5,963 nucleotides of DNA. Origin: an uncultured Chitinophagaceae bacterium (GTDB lineage: Bacteria; Bacteroidota; Bacteroidia; Chitinophagales; Chitinophagaceae). Both the position numbers and the translations under genes were made by a program. The notes beneath the pieces were generated by a model, which did no database searches, was not told where the DNA came from, and saw only the letters and a program-made list of their open reading frames with translations. The stretch lies in contig CAIMKO010000520.1 of NCBI GenBank assembly GCA_903841915.1, forward strand, positions 1 through 5,963. The letters run 5' to 3'. The first letter of the stretch is position 1. Each line of letters opens with the position of its first letter. Shown piece after piece: positions 1 to 5,963 of the stretch.

Positions 1-809
1 GCTTTTTTTCGCAGGCCATCAATGGTATCGAATCTGTTGCCAATCAAAGGGGATATAACGTTATCATTACGCAAACACTGGAAAGTTATCAAAGAGAAGT
101 TGCCAATATACAATTCCTTTCTTCCAGATCGGTGGATGGATGCCTTATTTCAGTATCCACTGAAACAAATGATTTCTACCATATCAGTGAGTTGTATCAA
201 AAAGGTTTCCCTATTGTTTGCTTCGACCGGGTTGTAGATTCACTGGATACCCATAAAGTTACCAGTGATAATTTTACAGGTGCTTATGATGCCACCACTC
301 ACCTGATCAAAAGCGGTTATAAAAAGATCGCCATACTTTCCAGTATAGAATACCTATCCATTTCTAAAGAACGTTTGAATGGTTTTAAAAAAGCGTTGGC
401 AGATCATAATATTCCATTCAATGAAGACTATCTGAAGTATTGCGCACATGGTGGATTGGATTATCAGGAAGTTGATAAAGCCATGAATGAATTGATGAAA
501 TTAAGAGTGAAACCGGATGCAATATTTACTTCAGGCGATAAACTGACTACTAATTTTATGCGTTATTGCAAAGCTAAAAAGATAGCGATACCCGATAAGA
601 TCGCAGTGATCGGCTTCAGTAATCTTGAAACCACTGAATTAATGTCACCTTCGCTTTCTGTTGTTCGCCAACCTGCGTTTGAAATGGGCAGGGTTGCAAC
701 AGATCTTTTATTGAATATGATCGAAAGTAAACGCGCTGTTACAGATTTCGAACATATTGTTCTACCTGACGAGATCATTGTACGTGATTCTTCTGCCGGA
801 AATAAATGA
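1..809 (+). CDS. LacI/GalR-family transcriptional regulator, C-terminal part (5' end outside window)
   Basis: A sugar-responsive DNA-binding repressor or activator of the LacI/GalR family, acting in the cytoplasm. The reading frame is open from the first complete codon at position 3 (FFSQAINGIESVANQRGYNV...), so the gene starts before the window. The helix-turn-helix and hinge are missing, and 268 complete codons remain. What is seen is the type I periplasmic-binding-protein fold: an AINGIE..A..RGY opening, SRSVDGCLIS, FPIVCFDRVV (near 217-240), DNFTGAYDATTHLI, GYKKIAIL, ERLNGFKKAL, PDAIFTSGD, IAVIGFSN (600-623), a VRQPAFEMG segment near 660-690, and an IIVRDSS tail, all in the family's usual order. 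An internal ATG at 132 is not the start, because family homology continues upstream of it. It converges on the GH43 gene with only 5 nt between the two stops. Its effector cannot be read from the sequence. Control of the adjacent pectin genes is inferred from proximity only. Confidence 0.93.
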   Translation, partial: FFSQAINGIESVANQRGYNVIITQTLESYQREVANIQFLSSRSVDGCLISVSTETNDFYHISELYQKGFPIVCFDRVVDSLDTHKVTSDNFTGAYDATTHLIKSGYKKIAILSSIEYLSISKERLNGFKKALADHNIPFNEDYLKYCAHGGLDYQEVDKAMNELMKLRVKPDAIFTSGDKLTTNFMRYCKAKKIAIPDKIAVIGFSNLETTELMSPSLSVVRQPAFEMGRVATDLLLNMIESKRAVTDFEHIVLPDEIIVRDSSAGNK

Positions 810-824
810 TCGGATCATTTATTT
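800..824. terminator. Perfect inverted repeat spanning both convergent stop codons; candidate bidirectional terminator
   Basis: AAATAAATGAT (800-810) and ATCATTTATTT (814-824) are exact reverse complements around a CGG loop, giving an 11-bp hairpin. At the DNA level it is a 12-bp repeat around one central base. The repressor's TGA (807-809) lies in the left arm and the GH43 stop (TCA on plus, 815-817) in the right arm. The stem is AT-rich and neither side has a strong U-tract (plus continues TCTATC, minus continues TCCGGC), so it is a weak match to a classical intrinsic terminator. Its position between two converging genes is the main support for a termination or 3'-end-protection role. Confidence 0.5.
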
Positions 825-2473
825 TCTATCGCCGAAATTCTGAACCAATCGATATCAGCAAACCCAGAGTCATTTGTTTGATCGGTGCGTGAACAGAAAT
901 AACCCAGTTTCGCTCCTATCCATCTCCCCGCTTTTGCAATAAAACTTCCATCGATCGGAATAAAATTTTTATTGTCTTCACTATAACTGAAAGTACAAAC
1001 CGCTTCCTCTTTTACTTCAACAGTAAAGAAAACTGTGTTACCGTTTAATTTAGCAATGATTTGTTCCTGTTCTTTAGTATCCTTGTTTGCATTTGTACAA
1101 ACTGCATAACTCACATATATTCCATCCTGCTTTTTGATCAGGCTGATATATGCATAATCCATCCCCATGATGATCAATCCTATCTTCTCATTATTCAAAT
1201 TGGGATGAAAGGTTATTTTAGTTGTTGCTTTAAATTTTTCTGCAGGAAATTTTTGCAATAATACATTGGGCACTGACCAATAATTTATTTCTGTATCAGC
1301 TACTTTCTGAGAGAACATCCTTAAAGAGCCTTGATACAAATAGGCCCAGCTCTGCTGCGGGTTAGCCTGCCATTGCCATTGTAATCCTAATTGCTGTTGA
1401 TCAAATTCATCTGATTCCTGCGGGCTTGTTTTCCCATACACAGCACCTACATCCGGTTTCTTAAAATGCAGCACCGGTTCTCCGATCCCATCTTTATCAA
1501 TATTTACACCCATTAGAGGCCAATCATTTTTCCAGCTCATGGGTTGCAGATGAACAACTCTCCCATATGCACCTCTGTCCTGAAAATGCAGGAACCAGTC
1601 TTCGCCTTTTTGTGTAGTGACCCACGCTCCCTGATGTGGCCCATTGATATTGGTGTATCCCTGGTACAAGACAACTTTTCTTTCATAAGGACCATAAATA
1701 TTTCTGGAACGCAATACGATCTGCCATCCTGTGGGAACACCACCGGCGGGTGCAAAAATGTAATAGAAACCATTTCGTTTGTACAATTTTGGTCCCTCAA
1801 CGGTTGTTTCTATTCCATGACTATCATACACCAACCTACCTGCATCAATTGTTTTTGTTGCACTGCGGTTCATTTCTTTGATGACCAGAATATTTTTTAT
1901 TCCTGCTCTGCTGCCCGCATATGCATGAACGAGATATACTCTCCCGTTATCATCCCAAAGCGGACAAGGATCGATCAGCCCCTTACCTGCTTCTACTAAC
2001 ACAGGATCTGACCAATCTCCTGTAATTGATTTTGCCGTAGTTACATAAATACCAAAATCAGGATCAGGATAAAAAATATAAAATAAATTATTGTGATAAC
2101 GGATGGATGGAGCCCATACTCCATTGCCATGTTGTGTTTGTGAAAAATGTTCAAAAGGAGGCTGACGTTTTAATGCATGCCCAATGATCGTCCAGTTCAC
2201 CAGATCTTTTGAATGCAATATCGGCAATCCGGGAACCGCATCAAAACTGGAAGCTACCAGATAATAATCATTGCCAACGCGAATGGCATCAGGATCTGAA
2301 TAATCCGCATGGAGGATCGGATTTTTATAAGTACCATCAGCATTATCTGCTACCCAAACTTTTGAGAGCTCATTTTTTTGTGCGTACAATTTTTCAGTAG
2401 AAAAAGCAAACACTATGATCAATGAAGAATAGAAAATGAATTGCAAAAGCTTATGACATAAGAGTAGTTTCAT
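815..2473 (-). CDS. Secreted glycoside hydrolase family 43 protein (alpha-L-arabinofuranosidase/beta-xylosidase type) with C-terminal beta-sandwich domain
   Basis: A 552-residue exported glycosidase. Residues 1-31 form a signal peptide (basic start, hydrophobic core, cleavage likely after LYA before Q32), without a lipobox cysteine. The five-bladed propeller domain (about 48-335) has the three GH43 acidic residues: general base D60 in YSDPDAIRVG, pKa-tuning D168 in LIDPCPLWDDNG, and general acid E226 in TVEGPKLYKRNG. Other family signatures are VWAPSIRYHNN, GPHQGAWV and GEDWFLHFQDRGAYGR. From about 350 to 549 follows a concanavalin-like sandwich (SDEFDQQQLGLQWQW at its start, VPNVLLQKFPAEKF, GRWIGAKLGYFC, ADIDWFRI) typical of GH43 proteins with the GH43_C2 module. 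The domain pairing looks most like subfamily 12, an impression not tested by search. GH43 covers arabinofuranosidases, xylosidases and related enzymes, so the exact substrate is open. Beside CE8 and CE12, removal of arabinose from pectic side chains is the best guess. The start at 2473 gives the signal peptide and lies 25 nt after the CE8 stop, so the two are probably co-transcribed. Confidence 0.93.
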   Translation of the reverse strand: MKLLLCHKLLQFIFYSSLIIVFAFSTEKLYAQKNELSKVWVADNADGTYKNPILHADYSDPDAIRVGNDYYLVASSFDAVPGLPILHSKDLVNWTIIGHALKRQPPFEHFSQTQHGNGVWAPSIRYHNNLFYIFYPDPDFGIYVTTAKSITGDWSDPVLVEAGKGLIDPCPLWDDNGRVYLVHAYAGSRAGIKNILVIKEMNRSATKTIDAGRLVYDSHGIETTVEGPKLYKRNGFYYIFAPAGGVPTGWQIVLRSRNIYGPYERKVVLYQGYTNINGPHQGAWVTTQKGEDWFLHFQDRGAYGRVVHLQPMSWKNDWPLMGVNIDKDGIGEPVLHFKKPDVGAVYGKTSPQESDEFDQQQLGLQWQWQANPQQSWAYLYQGSLRMFSQKVADTEINYWSVPNVLLQKFPAEKFKATTKITFHPNLNNEKIGLIIMGMDYAYISLIKKQDGIYVSYAVCTNANKDTKEQEQIIAKLNGNTVFFTVEVKEEAVCTFSYSEDNKNFIPIDGSFIAKAGRWIGAKLGYFCSRTDQTNDSGFADIDWFRISAIENK

Positions 2474-2498
2474 GGTAACAGTATTGTTAATAACAAAA

Positions 2499-3440
2499 TT
2501 ATGGCTTCCAATTACCTAAAATATTTTCGATGCTGTATTTCTTCACTTCTTCATCTGTTAATTGATTACTCCATTTCACCCTTGCAGCTGCATTGGCACC
2601 CGGGCCGGAACTATGATACTCTGCAAACCTTGCTGTGGTTTCATTAGCAGGGTTTTTCCAATTATTCCAGCCATCCGGAATGATATGTTTATCCATCCGG
2701 CAATTGATATAGGCTACACTTGCATCGGGTCGCCAGGGGCGACCGAGCGAAACCTTATCAATTGAACTGTCGGCAGTGAGATTACAATCAAAGAAAACAA
2801 AACCAAATGGAATATTGCTTGCTGTGGATGCTGCAGTAATATGCGAATTCTTCTTACTGTGAATATGGCAACTTTGAAACACAGCAGTTGCTGCTCCAAA
2901 TATAAAATCAGTGGTTCCTTCTATATAGCAATCCTTAAAATAATGTTTAACGCCAGTGCCGCTCAAGAATAATACATCCTGAAAACCGGTGATCTTACAA
3001 TTAAAAAAAGAAGCCCGATTGCCTTCTATACGCAAAGCAACCGCCTGACCTGCAGTAAATCCGGCATTGTTTTCGAAACTGATCTGCTCGGCATGAAAAT
3101 CATCTGCATACACAAAGAAAGAAGCAGAACTCCAGGTATTCATAGTATCTCCATTCGCCAGTTTTGTTCCTGAATGATTATTGAAAGTGAGAATGGTTTT
3201 TTCTTTATCCTCCCCAATAAGATTGATGAAATTTTTTCTCGCATCAACAATGATCCTTTCTTTATAGATCCCTTTCTTCACAAAAATAGTTACGGGCTTT
3301 GTATTGCCTGCAGGCACCCCATCAAATGCTTCCTGAACAGATCTGTAATTTCCTGTCCCGTCTTGTGCAACAATTATTTTTTGTTGTGCATTTACCTGAA
3401 GAGAAGCAATCAATACAAAATAAAGGAGAAAGTTTTTCAT
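2499..3440 (-). CDS. Secreted pectin methylesterase (pectinesterase), carbohydrate esterase family 8
   Basis: Hydrolyses methyl esters of homogalacturonan to free carboxylates plus methanol, preparing the chain for lyases or polygalacturonases. It has 313 residues, normal for a single-domain bacterial CE8 enzyme. A signal peptide covers residues 1-18 (cleavage likely NA before Q19), so it should reach the periplasm or beyond. The right-handed beta-helix carries the family motifs in order: GTGNYRSVQEA (28-38), QAVALR (Q132), FQDVLFL (Q154 and catalytic acid/base D155), EGTTDFIFG (nucleophile D178) and SLGRPWRP (substrate-binding R234 and W236). All catalytic residues are present. The usual QDT is QDV here, a conservative change beside the acid. 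The C-terminal part (DGWNNWKNP, AEYHSSGPGA, VKWSNQL) matches the family's usual end. It is first of a close pair with the GH43 gene and lies 250 nt downstream of the CE12 gene, across a repeat-rich gap. No convincing Shine-Dalgarno site precedes the start, as is common in Bacteroidota. Confidence 0.96.
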   Translation of the reverse strand: MKNFLLYFVLIASLQVNAQQKIIVAQDGTGNYRSVQEAFDGVPAGNTKPVTIFVKKGIYKERIIVDARKNFINLIGEDKEKTILTFNNHSGTKLANGDTMNTWSSASFFVYADDFHAEQISFENNAGFTAGQAVALRIEGNRASFFNCKITGFQDVLFLSGTGVKHYFKDCYIEGTTDFIFGAATAVFQSCHIHSKKNSHITAASTASNIPFGFVFFDCNLTADSSIDKVSLGRPWRPDASVAYINCRMDKHIIPDGWNNWKNPANETTARFAEYHSSGPGANAAARVKWSNQLTDEEVKKYSIENILGNWKP

Positions 3441-3513
3441 ACACTCAATTTTAATGTATTATTCAGTCTGTAAAAATTCAATAGAACACGGATGACACTA
3501 ATTATACTAATGA

Positions 3514-3552
3514 TAACGGATTTGATGCCGCTTTGCGGCATTATCTGCGTTA
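3514..3552. repeat. Hairpin inside the intergenic element (perfect 7-bp GC-rich core)
   Basis: ATGCCGC (3525-3531) and GCGGCAT (3535-3541) are perfect complements around a TTT loop. Pairing resumes outside the core, TAACG (3514-3518) with CGTTA (3548-3552), with a few mismatches between, giving an interrupted 18-nt stem. It is not followed by a T-run on minus (the transcribed strand), so I do not call it a terminator. It may be a secondary structure belonging to the repeat element. Confidence 0.6.
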
Positions 3553-3596
3553 ATCGGTTTTGTTTTTAAAATAAAAAATCAGCGTATATCAGTTCC

Positions 3597-3618
3597 ACTT
3601 GCCTACCGGCAGGCAGGT
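3597..3618. repeat. CCTGCC/GGCAGG palindrome inside the intergenic element
   Basis: ACTTGCCT (3597-3604) pairs with AGGCAGGT (3611-3618) across a 6-nt loop ACCGGC, with seven Watson-Crick pairs and one G-T wobble. The CCTGCCTGCCGG-type palindrome recalls a short repeat often seen between genes in Bacteroidota (recollection, not searched). On the transcribed minus strand a T-rich stretch (GATTTTTTATTTT) begins about 17 nt past the stem, too far for a classical terminator. Confidence 0.55.
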
Positions 3619-3690
3619 CTGTGTTATCTGTGTGCTATTATTCGAAACAATATTCCAATTAGAAATCATTGCTTTAAAATAAATGGAAGA

Positions 3691-4440
3691 TTATTTTGGC
3701 AGACTTCGTACAACAACTCTGTTAGCAAGATCAGGAATCTGTTTTCTGATCTCTTCCAAAACCAATTCCGCAATTTTACGTGCGCCCAGTTCATTGAAAT
3801 GTGTATTATCTTTTCTGCCTGCAGGATAATTGGGATGTTCCAAAGAATCCAATTGCATAAATAATAGTTTTGAATTTTGATCACCAAACTTTTGATATAA
3901 GGCCCTGCTTTTTTCATCAAGGTCAATCAAGATTGTATTTTGTTCTTTTGCTACGGCGCGAACAACCTCAGAATAGATTAAATGCGTTTGCTTGATATTT
4001 CCTACACTATCGAAATTTCTTCTTGAAACGGGTGTAATCAAAACCGGTATTACTTTTTTATTCTTTGCACATGAAACGTAAAACTCTAGATACCTTTTAA
4101 AATCTTCCGGCGAAGCATATCTTTCAACTTTTTCTTTTGCTTCATCATTGTGACCGAATTGAATAAAGAGATAATCACCTTCTTTCATATTATCATTAAC
4201 AGGCTGCCATAATTTTTCTTCAATAAAAGATCTTGTACTTCTTCCGTTCTTAGCCCTGTTCTCAATGCTTACAGAAGAATCAAAGAAATAGACAAATGGC
4301 ATCCCCCATCCGGTTTCAGGATAGGCTTTTGTTTCTTTAATGGCCATGGTACTGTCACCGATCATCCAGATCGTTATCTTACCGGAGGGTATGATGAAAG
4401 ACATGAAGCTGATACAGATAAGCGCAATGATTTTTCTCAT
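3691..4440 (-). CDS. Rhamnogalacturonan acetylesterase, SGNH hydrolase fold, carbohydrate esterase family 12
   Basis: Removes acetyl esters from the rhamnogalacturonan I backbone, opening it to lyases and hydrolases. It has 249 residues from the chosen start, a normal length for this family. Residues 1 to about 19 form a hydrophobic export signal (MRKIIALICISFMSFIIP). All SGNH blocks are visible: nucleophile S30 in IGDST, oxyanion G66 in NRAKNGRSTRSF, oxyanion N98 in FGHNDE, and the D211/H214 pair in DNTHFNELGA. The GDST, NGRST, QFGHND and DNTHFN combination is typical of CE12 rather than of other SGNH lipases. The frame stays open to an upstream ATG at 4494, but that 18-residue extension is encoded partly by a GC-rich hairpin and would bury the signal peptide, so the start at 4440 is preferred. 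It lies 96 nt after the SusD-like gene, in the same direction. Activity on acetylated xylan cannot be excluded by sequence reading alone. Confidence 0.93.
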   Translation of the reverse strand: MRKIIALICISFMSFIIPSGKITIWMIGDSTMAIKETKAYPETGWGMPFVYFFDSSVSIENRAKNGRSTRSFIEEKLWQPVNDNMKEGDYLFIQFGHNDEAKEKVERYASPEDFKRYLEFYVSCAKNKKVIPVLITPVSRRNFDSVGNIKQTHLIYSEVVRAVAKEQNTILIDLDEKSRALYQKFGDQNSKLLFMQLDSLEHPNYPAGRKDNTHFNELGARKIAELVLEEIRKQIPDLANRVVVRSLPK

Positions 4441-4469
4441 ATGAATTCTCTTAACTTGTTTTTTATGAA

Positions 4470-4491
4470 TATCCCCGCCGAAGCGGGGATA
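4470..4491 (-). repeat. GC-rich hairpin with UUCG tetraloop between SusD-like and CE12 genes
   Basis: On the transcribed minus strand the core reads CCCCGCTTCGGCGGGG. Arms of 9 bp (4470-4478 and 4483-4491) pair perfectly around TTCG with a C-G closing pair, the very stable cUUCGg tetraloop. It lies 46-67 nt past the SusD-like stop and about 29 nt before the CE12 start. The sequence after it on minus (TTCATAAAAAACAAG) is A-rich with no U-tract, so it is not a canonical intrinsic terminator. A role in mRNA stability, processing or attenuation between binding-protein and enzyme genes is possible. It may also be a copy of a dispersed repeat. Confidence 0.65.
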
Positions 4492-4536
4492 CATATGCTA
4501 AAACACTAAACTTGAGACTAACTTTCTTTTCAAATA

Positions 4537-5963
4537 TTAATATCCCGGATTTTGTGTCAGGTTAATATTGGCATCTCTTGCCGCCTGAGGAATAGGCAAT
4601 AATTCTGTTTTATTGGCTGTGAATCCTGTCGCAAACCTTGACAATGCTGTTGCATAAATAGCATTCGCTGTTCCCGCAACACCCATCCATGTGATCTTTG
4701 TTGTTCCGGATGGTGTGCTTGCTGGTGCAGGTGTATAGAGTGAATTTTTCCAAATGGTGCCATCATCAGCTTTTGTACCGGTGATATAATACATAGAAAC
4801 AGGCAATGTGTTATAAGGAGCTACCAGATTAGACATATTGGTCAATGCGGTCTTGGTATTTGCTAAAGTTGTTCCCAATAAATTCCACCTGATCAGATCG
4901 AATTTTCTTACACCTTCTCCGCCCAGTTCCAAAGAACGTTCTTTCATCAACGCCGTAAAGAAATCTGCTTTTGATAAACCTGCAGGAAGATCAACTGTGG
5001 CATTAGCAGTACCAATAGGCAGACCATAGCCTCTTCTTCTTACTGAGTTAATGGCTGTATACGCTGCAGCAGATGGACCTCCATTGATCTCATTGTCAGC
5101 TTCTGCAAACATCAATAAAACATCTGCATAACGAAGTATTTGCCATTTCAAACCTAAATACTGTACAGAATTGGTGGGTGAAATAACCGGATTGGTGATC
5201 CAGTCTCTTCTGTATTTTCCATCATTGATGGCAGTAATTGTCTGCGGTGTTTTTGTGGCACCATCTACAGTTACAATATACGGCGCACAGGTAACATCTC
5301 TTCTAAGATCTGTTGAATCGAATAAGTAAAAATAAGTAGGGAGGATATTGATACTCTTATTTCCCAAAGCATTCACGGTTGGCCCGTTATAATAACCCAG
5401 TTTGGTATCTCCGGCACCTGTATTACCTACAGCAGCTACCTGGAACATCAATTCGTTGGCCGGATCAGTTACAGCATGACCGCAAACATAATCTTTGAAC
5501 AATGATTTATAGCTGGCCAATAAACTGTGCTGTCCTGAATTAATGATATCATTACATTCACTTCTGGCGATATTATAATAGGTCAGATAATCAGCCGGTC
5601 TTTCCATTTGTGCAGAAGTATTGCGCAAAGAATATCCGCCACGGAATAAAGCAATTCTTGCACGCAAACCTTTTACTACACCTTTGGTGATCCTTTCATC
5701 AATAGGGTCTCCGATAGCAGCCAGTTCAGATTTCCATGGCACTAAGCTTTCGGCTGTTAAAAGGTCATCTAACAGATGATTATACAATGTATCTCTATTC
5801 ACTCTTGAAGGCAATGGATTTATCGCAGCTAATACGGCAGCAGGTTGAAAATCTGCAGGCAGATCACCCCAGTTTCTGATGGCTTCAAAATAATATTGTG
5901 CACGTAATGTCAAAGCTTCACCATACATCCGCTGCAATTGCTTTGAATCTTTATACTGTGACA
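4537..5963 (-). CDS. SusD/RagB-family outer-membrane glycan-binding lipoprotein (N-terminus outside window)
   Basis: A surface-exposed nutrient-binding lipoprotein that caps a SusC-type TonB-dependent transporter and hands over oligosaccharides. The frame is open to the right edge (SQYKDSKQ precedes LQRMYGEALTLRAQYYF), so the TTG at 5937 is an internal leucine codon and not a start. The lipoprotein signal and first part are missing, and 474 codons remain. Family hallmarks in order: GEALTLRAQYYFEAIRNWGDLP (about 5860-5925), a TPR-like helix pair near 5650-5700 (KGVVKGLRARIALFRGGY), WQILRYADVLLMFAEADNEI (about 5085-5145), AINSVRRRGYGLP, LMKERSLELGGEG, GEGVRKFDLIRW (about 4886-4924), and the C-terminal signature LLPIPQAARDANINLTQNPGY ending exactly at the stop. 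The ligand is not readable from sequence. Pectic oligosaccharide is inferred from the downstream CE12, CE8 and GH43 genes. It is probably the second gene of the operon, after an unseen susC homologue. Confidence 0.96.
   Translation of the reverse strand, partial: SQYKDSKQLQRMYGEALTLRAQYYFEAIRNWGDLPADFQPAAVLAAINPLPSRVNRDTLYNHLLDDLLTAESLVPWKSELAAIGDPIDERITKGVVKGLRARIALFRGGYSLRNTSAQMERPADYLTYYNIARSECNDIINSGQHSLLASYKSLFKDYVCGHAVTDPANELMFQVAAVGNTGAGDTKLGYYNGPTVNALGNKSINILPTYFYLFDSTDLRRDVTCAPYIVTVDGATKTPQTITAINDGKYRRDWITNPVISPTNSVQYLGLKWQILRYADVLLMFAEADNEINGGPSAAAYTAINSVRRRGYGLPIGTANATVDLPAGLSKADFFTALMKERSLELGGEGVRKFDLIRWNLLGTTLANTKTALTNMSNLVAPYNTLPVSMYYITGTKADDGTIWKNSLYTPAPASTPSGTTKITWMGVAGTANAIYATALSRFATGFTANKTELLPIPQAARDANINLTQNPGY

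Larger units (their letters stand above)
3482..3637. repeat. Degenerate intergenic repeat element with inverted ends and iterated ATCnGyGT-like octamers
   Basis: The ends are imperfect inverted repeats. The left end at about 3483-3501 (AGAACACGGATGACAC...) pairs with the right end ...TCTGTGTTATCTGTGTGCT (3619-3637), 14 of 19 positions matching and three of the differences being G-T wobbles. Inside, a short word recurs: ATCTGCGT (3543-3550), ATCAGCGT (3578-3585), ATCAGTTC (3588-3595) and ATCTGTGT (3626-3633), with reverse-oriented relatives ACACGGAT (3486-3493) and AACGGAT (3515-3521). Two hairpins lie within it. From memory, such ACGGAT/ATCTGCGT-rich blocks occur as dispersed intergenic repeats in many Bacteroidota genomes, but copy number in this genome cannot be seen here. 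No coding capacity is evident, so if mobile it would be non-autonomous. Confidence 0.55.
3441..3690. other. Non-coding gap between CE12 and CE8 genes, mostly a structured repeat element
   Basis: This 250-nt stretch has no plausible gene on either strand. About 155 nt of it (3482-3637) is a degenerate repeat and hairpin element, described separately. The flanks (3441-3481 and 3638-3690) are AT-rich and would hold the CE8 leader and the CE12 3' end. I see no exact match to the Bacteroidota promoter consensus (TTTG at -33, TAnnTTTG at -7) in front of the CE8 gene, so whether CE8-GH43 has its own promoter is undecided. Confidence 0.7.

Noticed and set aside
132..809. Complete 225-residue protein starting at 132
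   Set aside because: LacI-family homology continues in frame upstream to the left edge, so 132 is an internal methionine.
1544..1999. 151-residue plus-strand frame opposite the GH43 gene, and other antisense or alternate-frame short frames
   Set aside because: They lie wholly within strongly supported genes, show no recognisable protein features, and are shadows of the coding frame.
2474..2498. GTAAC/GTTAATAAC small inverted repeat before the GH43 start
   Set aside because: Only about five base pairs in a 25-nt AT-rich spacer, expected by chance.
3499..3509. TATAAT on the minus strand upstream of the CE8 gene
   Set aside because: A chance match is likely in AT-rich DNA; there is no matching -35 element and the main Bacteroidota sigma factor uses a different consensus.
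3482..3637. CRISPR array or IS element in the CE12-CE8 gap
   Set aside because: The repeated words are short, degenerate and irregularly spaced, and there is no transposase frame or regular spacer structure.
4440..4540. Possible Bacteroidota promoter (AATATTTG on minus near 4533-4540) ahead of the CE12 gene
   Set aside because: It misses the first base of TAnnTTTG, overlaps the SusD-like stop, and has no TTTG/TTG about 20 nt upstream.
4537..5937. Complete SusD-like protein starting at 5937
   Set aside because: The codon there is TTG inside a continuous frame, and the preceding residues SQYKDSKQ fit the family; the gene is cut by the window.

Overview
The window looks like one end of a pectin-directed polysaccharide utilisation locus (PUL) from a Bacteroidota bacterium. 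A SusD/RagB-type glycan-binding lipoprotein gene, found essentially only in this phylum, stands beside three exported carbohydrate-active enzymes. The DNA is AT-rich, no gene has a convincing Shine-Dalgarno site, and the protein signatures fit a soil or freshwater Chitinophagaceae-like organism. That family placement is an inference from sequence style and not a proof.

Layout from left to right. (1) Positions 1-809, plus strand: the C-terminal effector-binding part of a LacI/GalR-family repressor, cut by the left edge. (2) Positions 815-2473, minus: a secreted GH43 glycosidase with a C-terminal beta-sandwich domain. Its stop codon and that of the repressor both lie in one perfect 25-nt inverted repeat. 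(3) Positions 2499-3440, minus: a secreted CE8 pectin methylesterase, 25 nt upstream of the GH43 gene. (4) Positions 3441-3690: a 250-nt non-coding gap holding a degenerate, repeat-rich, hairpin-forming element. (5) Positions 3691-4440, minus: a CE12 SGNH-type rhamnogalacturonan acetylesterase. (6) Positions 4441-4536: a 96-nt gap with a GC-rich hairpin closed by a UUCG loop. (7) Positions 4537-5963, minus: most of a SusD-like protein, cut by the right edge. The partner SusC/TonB-dependent transporter would be expected just outside the right edge.

How the genes work together (inference from the families): SusD, with an unseen SusC, captures and imports pectic oligosaccharides. CE8 removes methyl esters from homogalacturonan, and CE12 removes acetyl groups from rhamnogalacturonan I. 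GH43 most likely trims arabinose or xylose side chains. The four minus-strand genes run in one direction and probably form an operon, although the two structured gaps could uncouple expression of its segments. The LacI-type protein is the only regulator visible and is a candidate local regulator.

No radically new system is visible. The least explained parts are the three structured non-coding elements: the convergent-stop hairpin, the UUCG hairpin and the repeat-rich 3482-3637 element.
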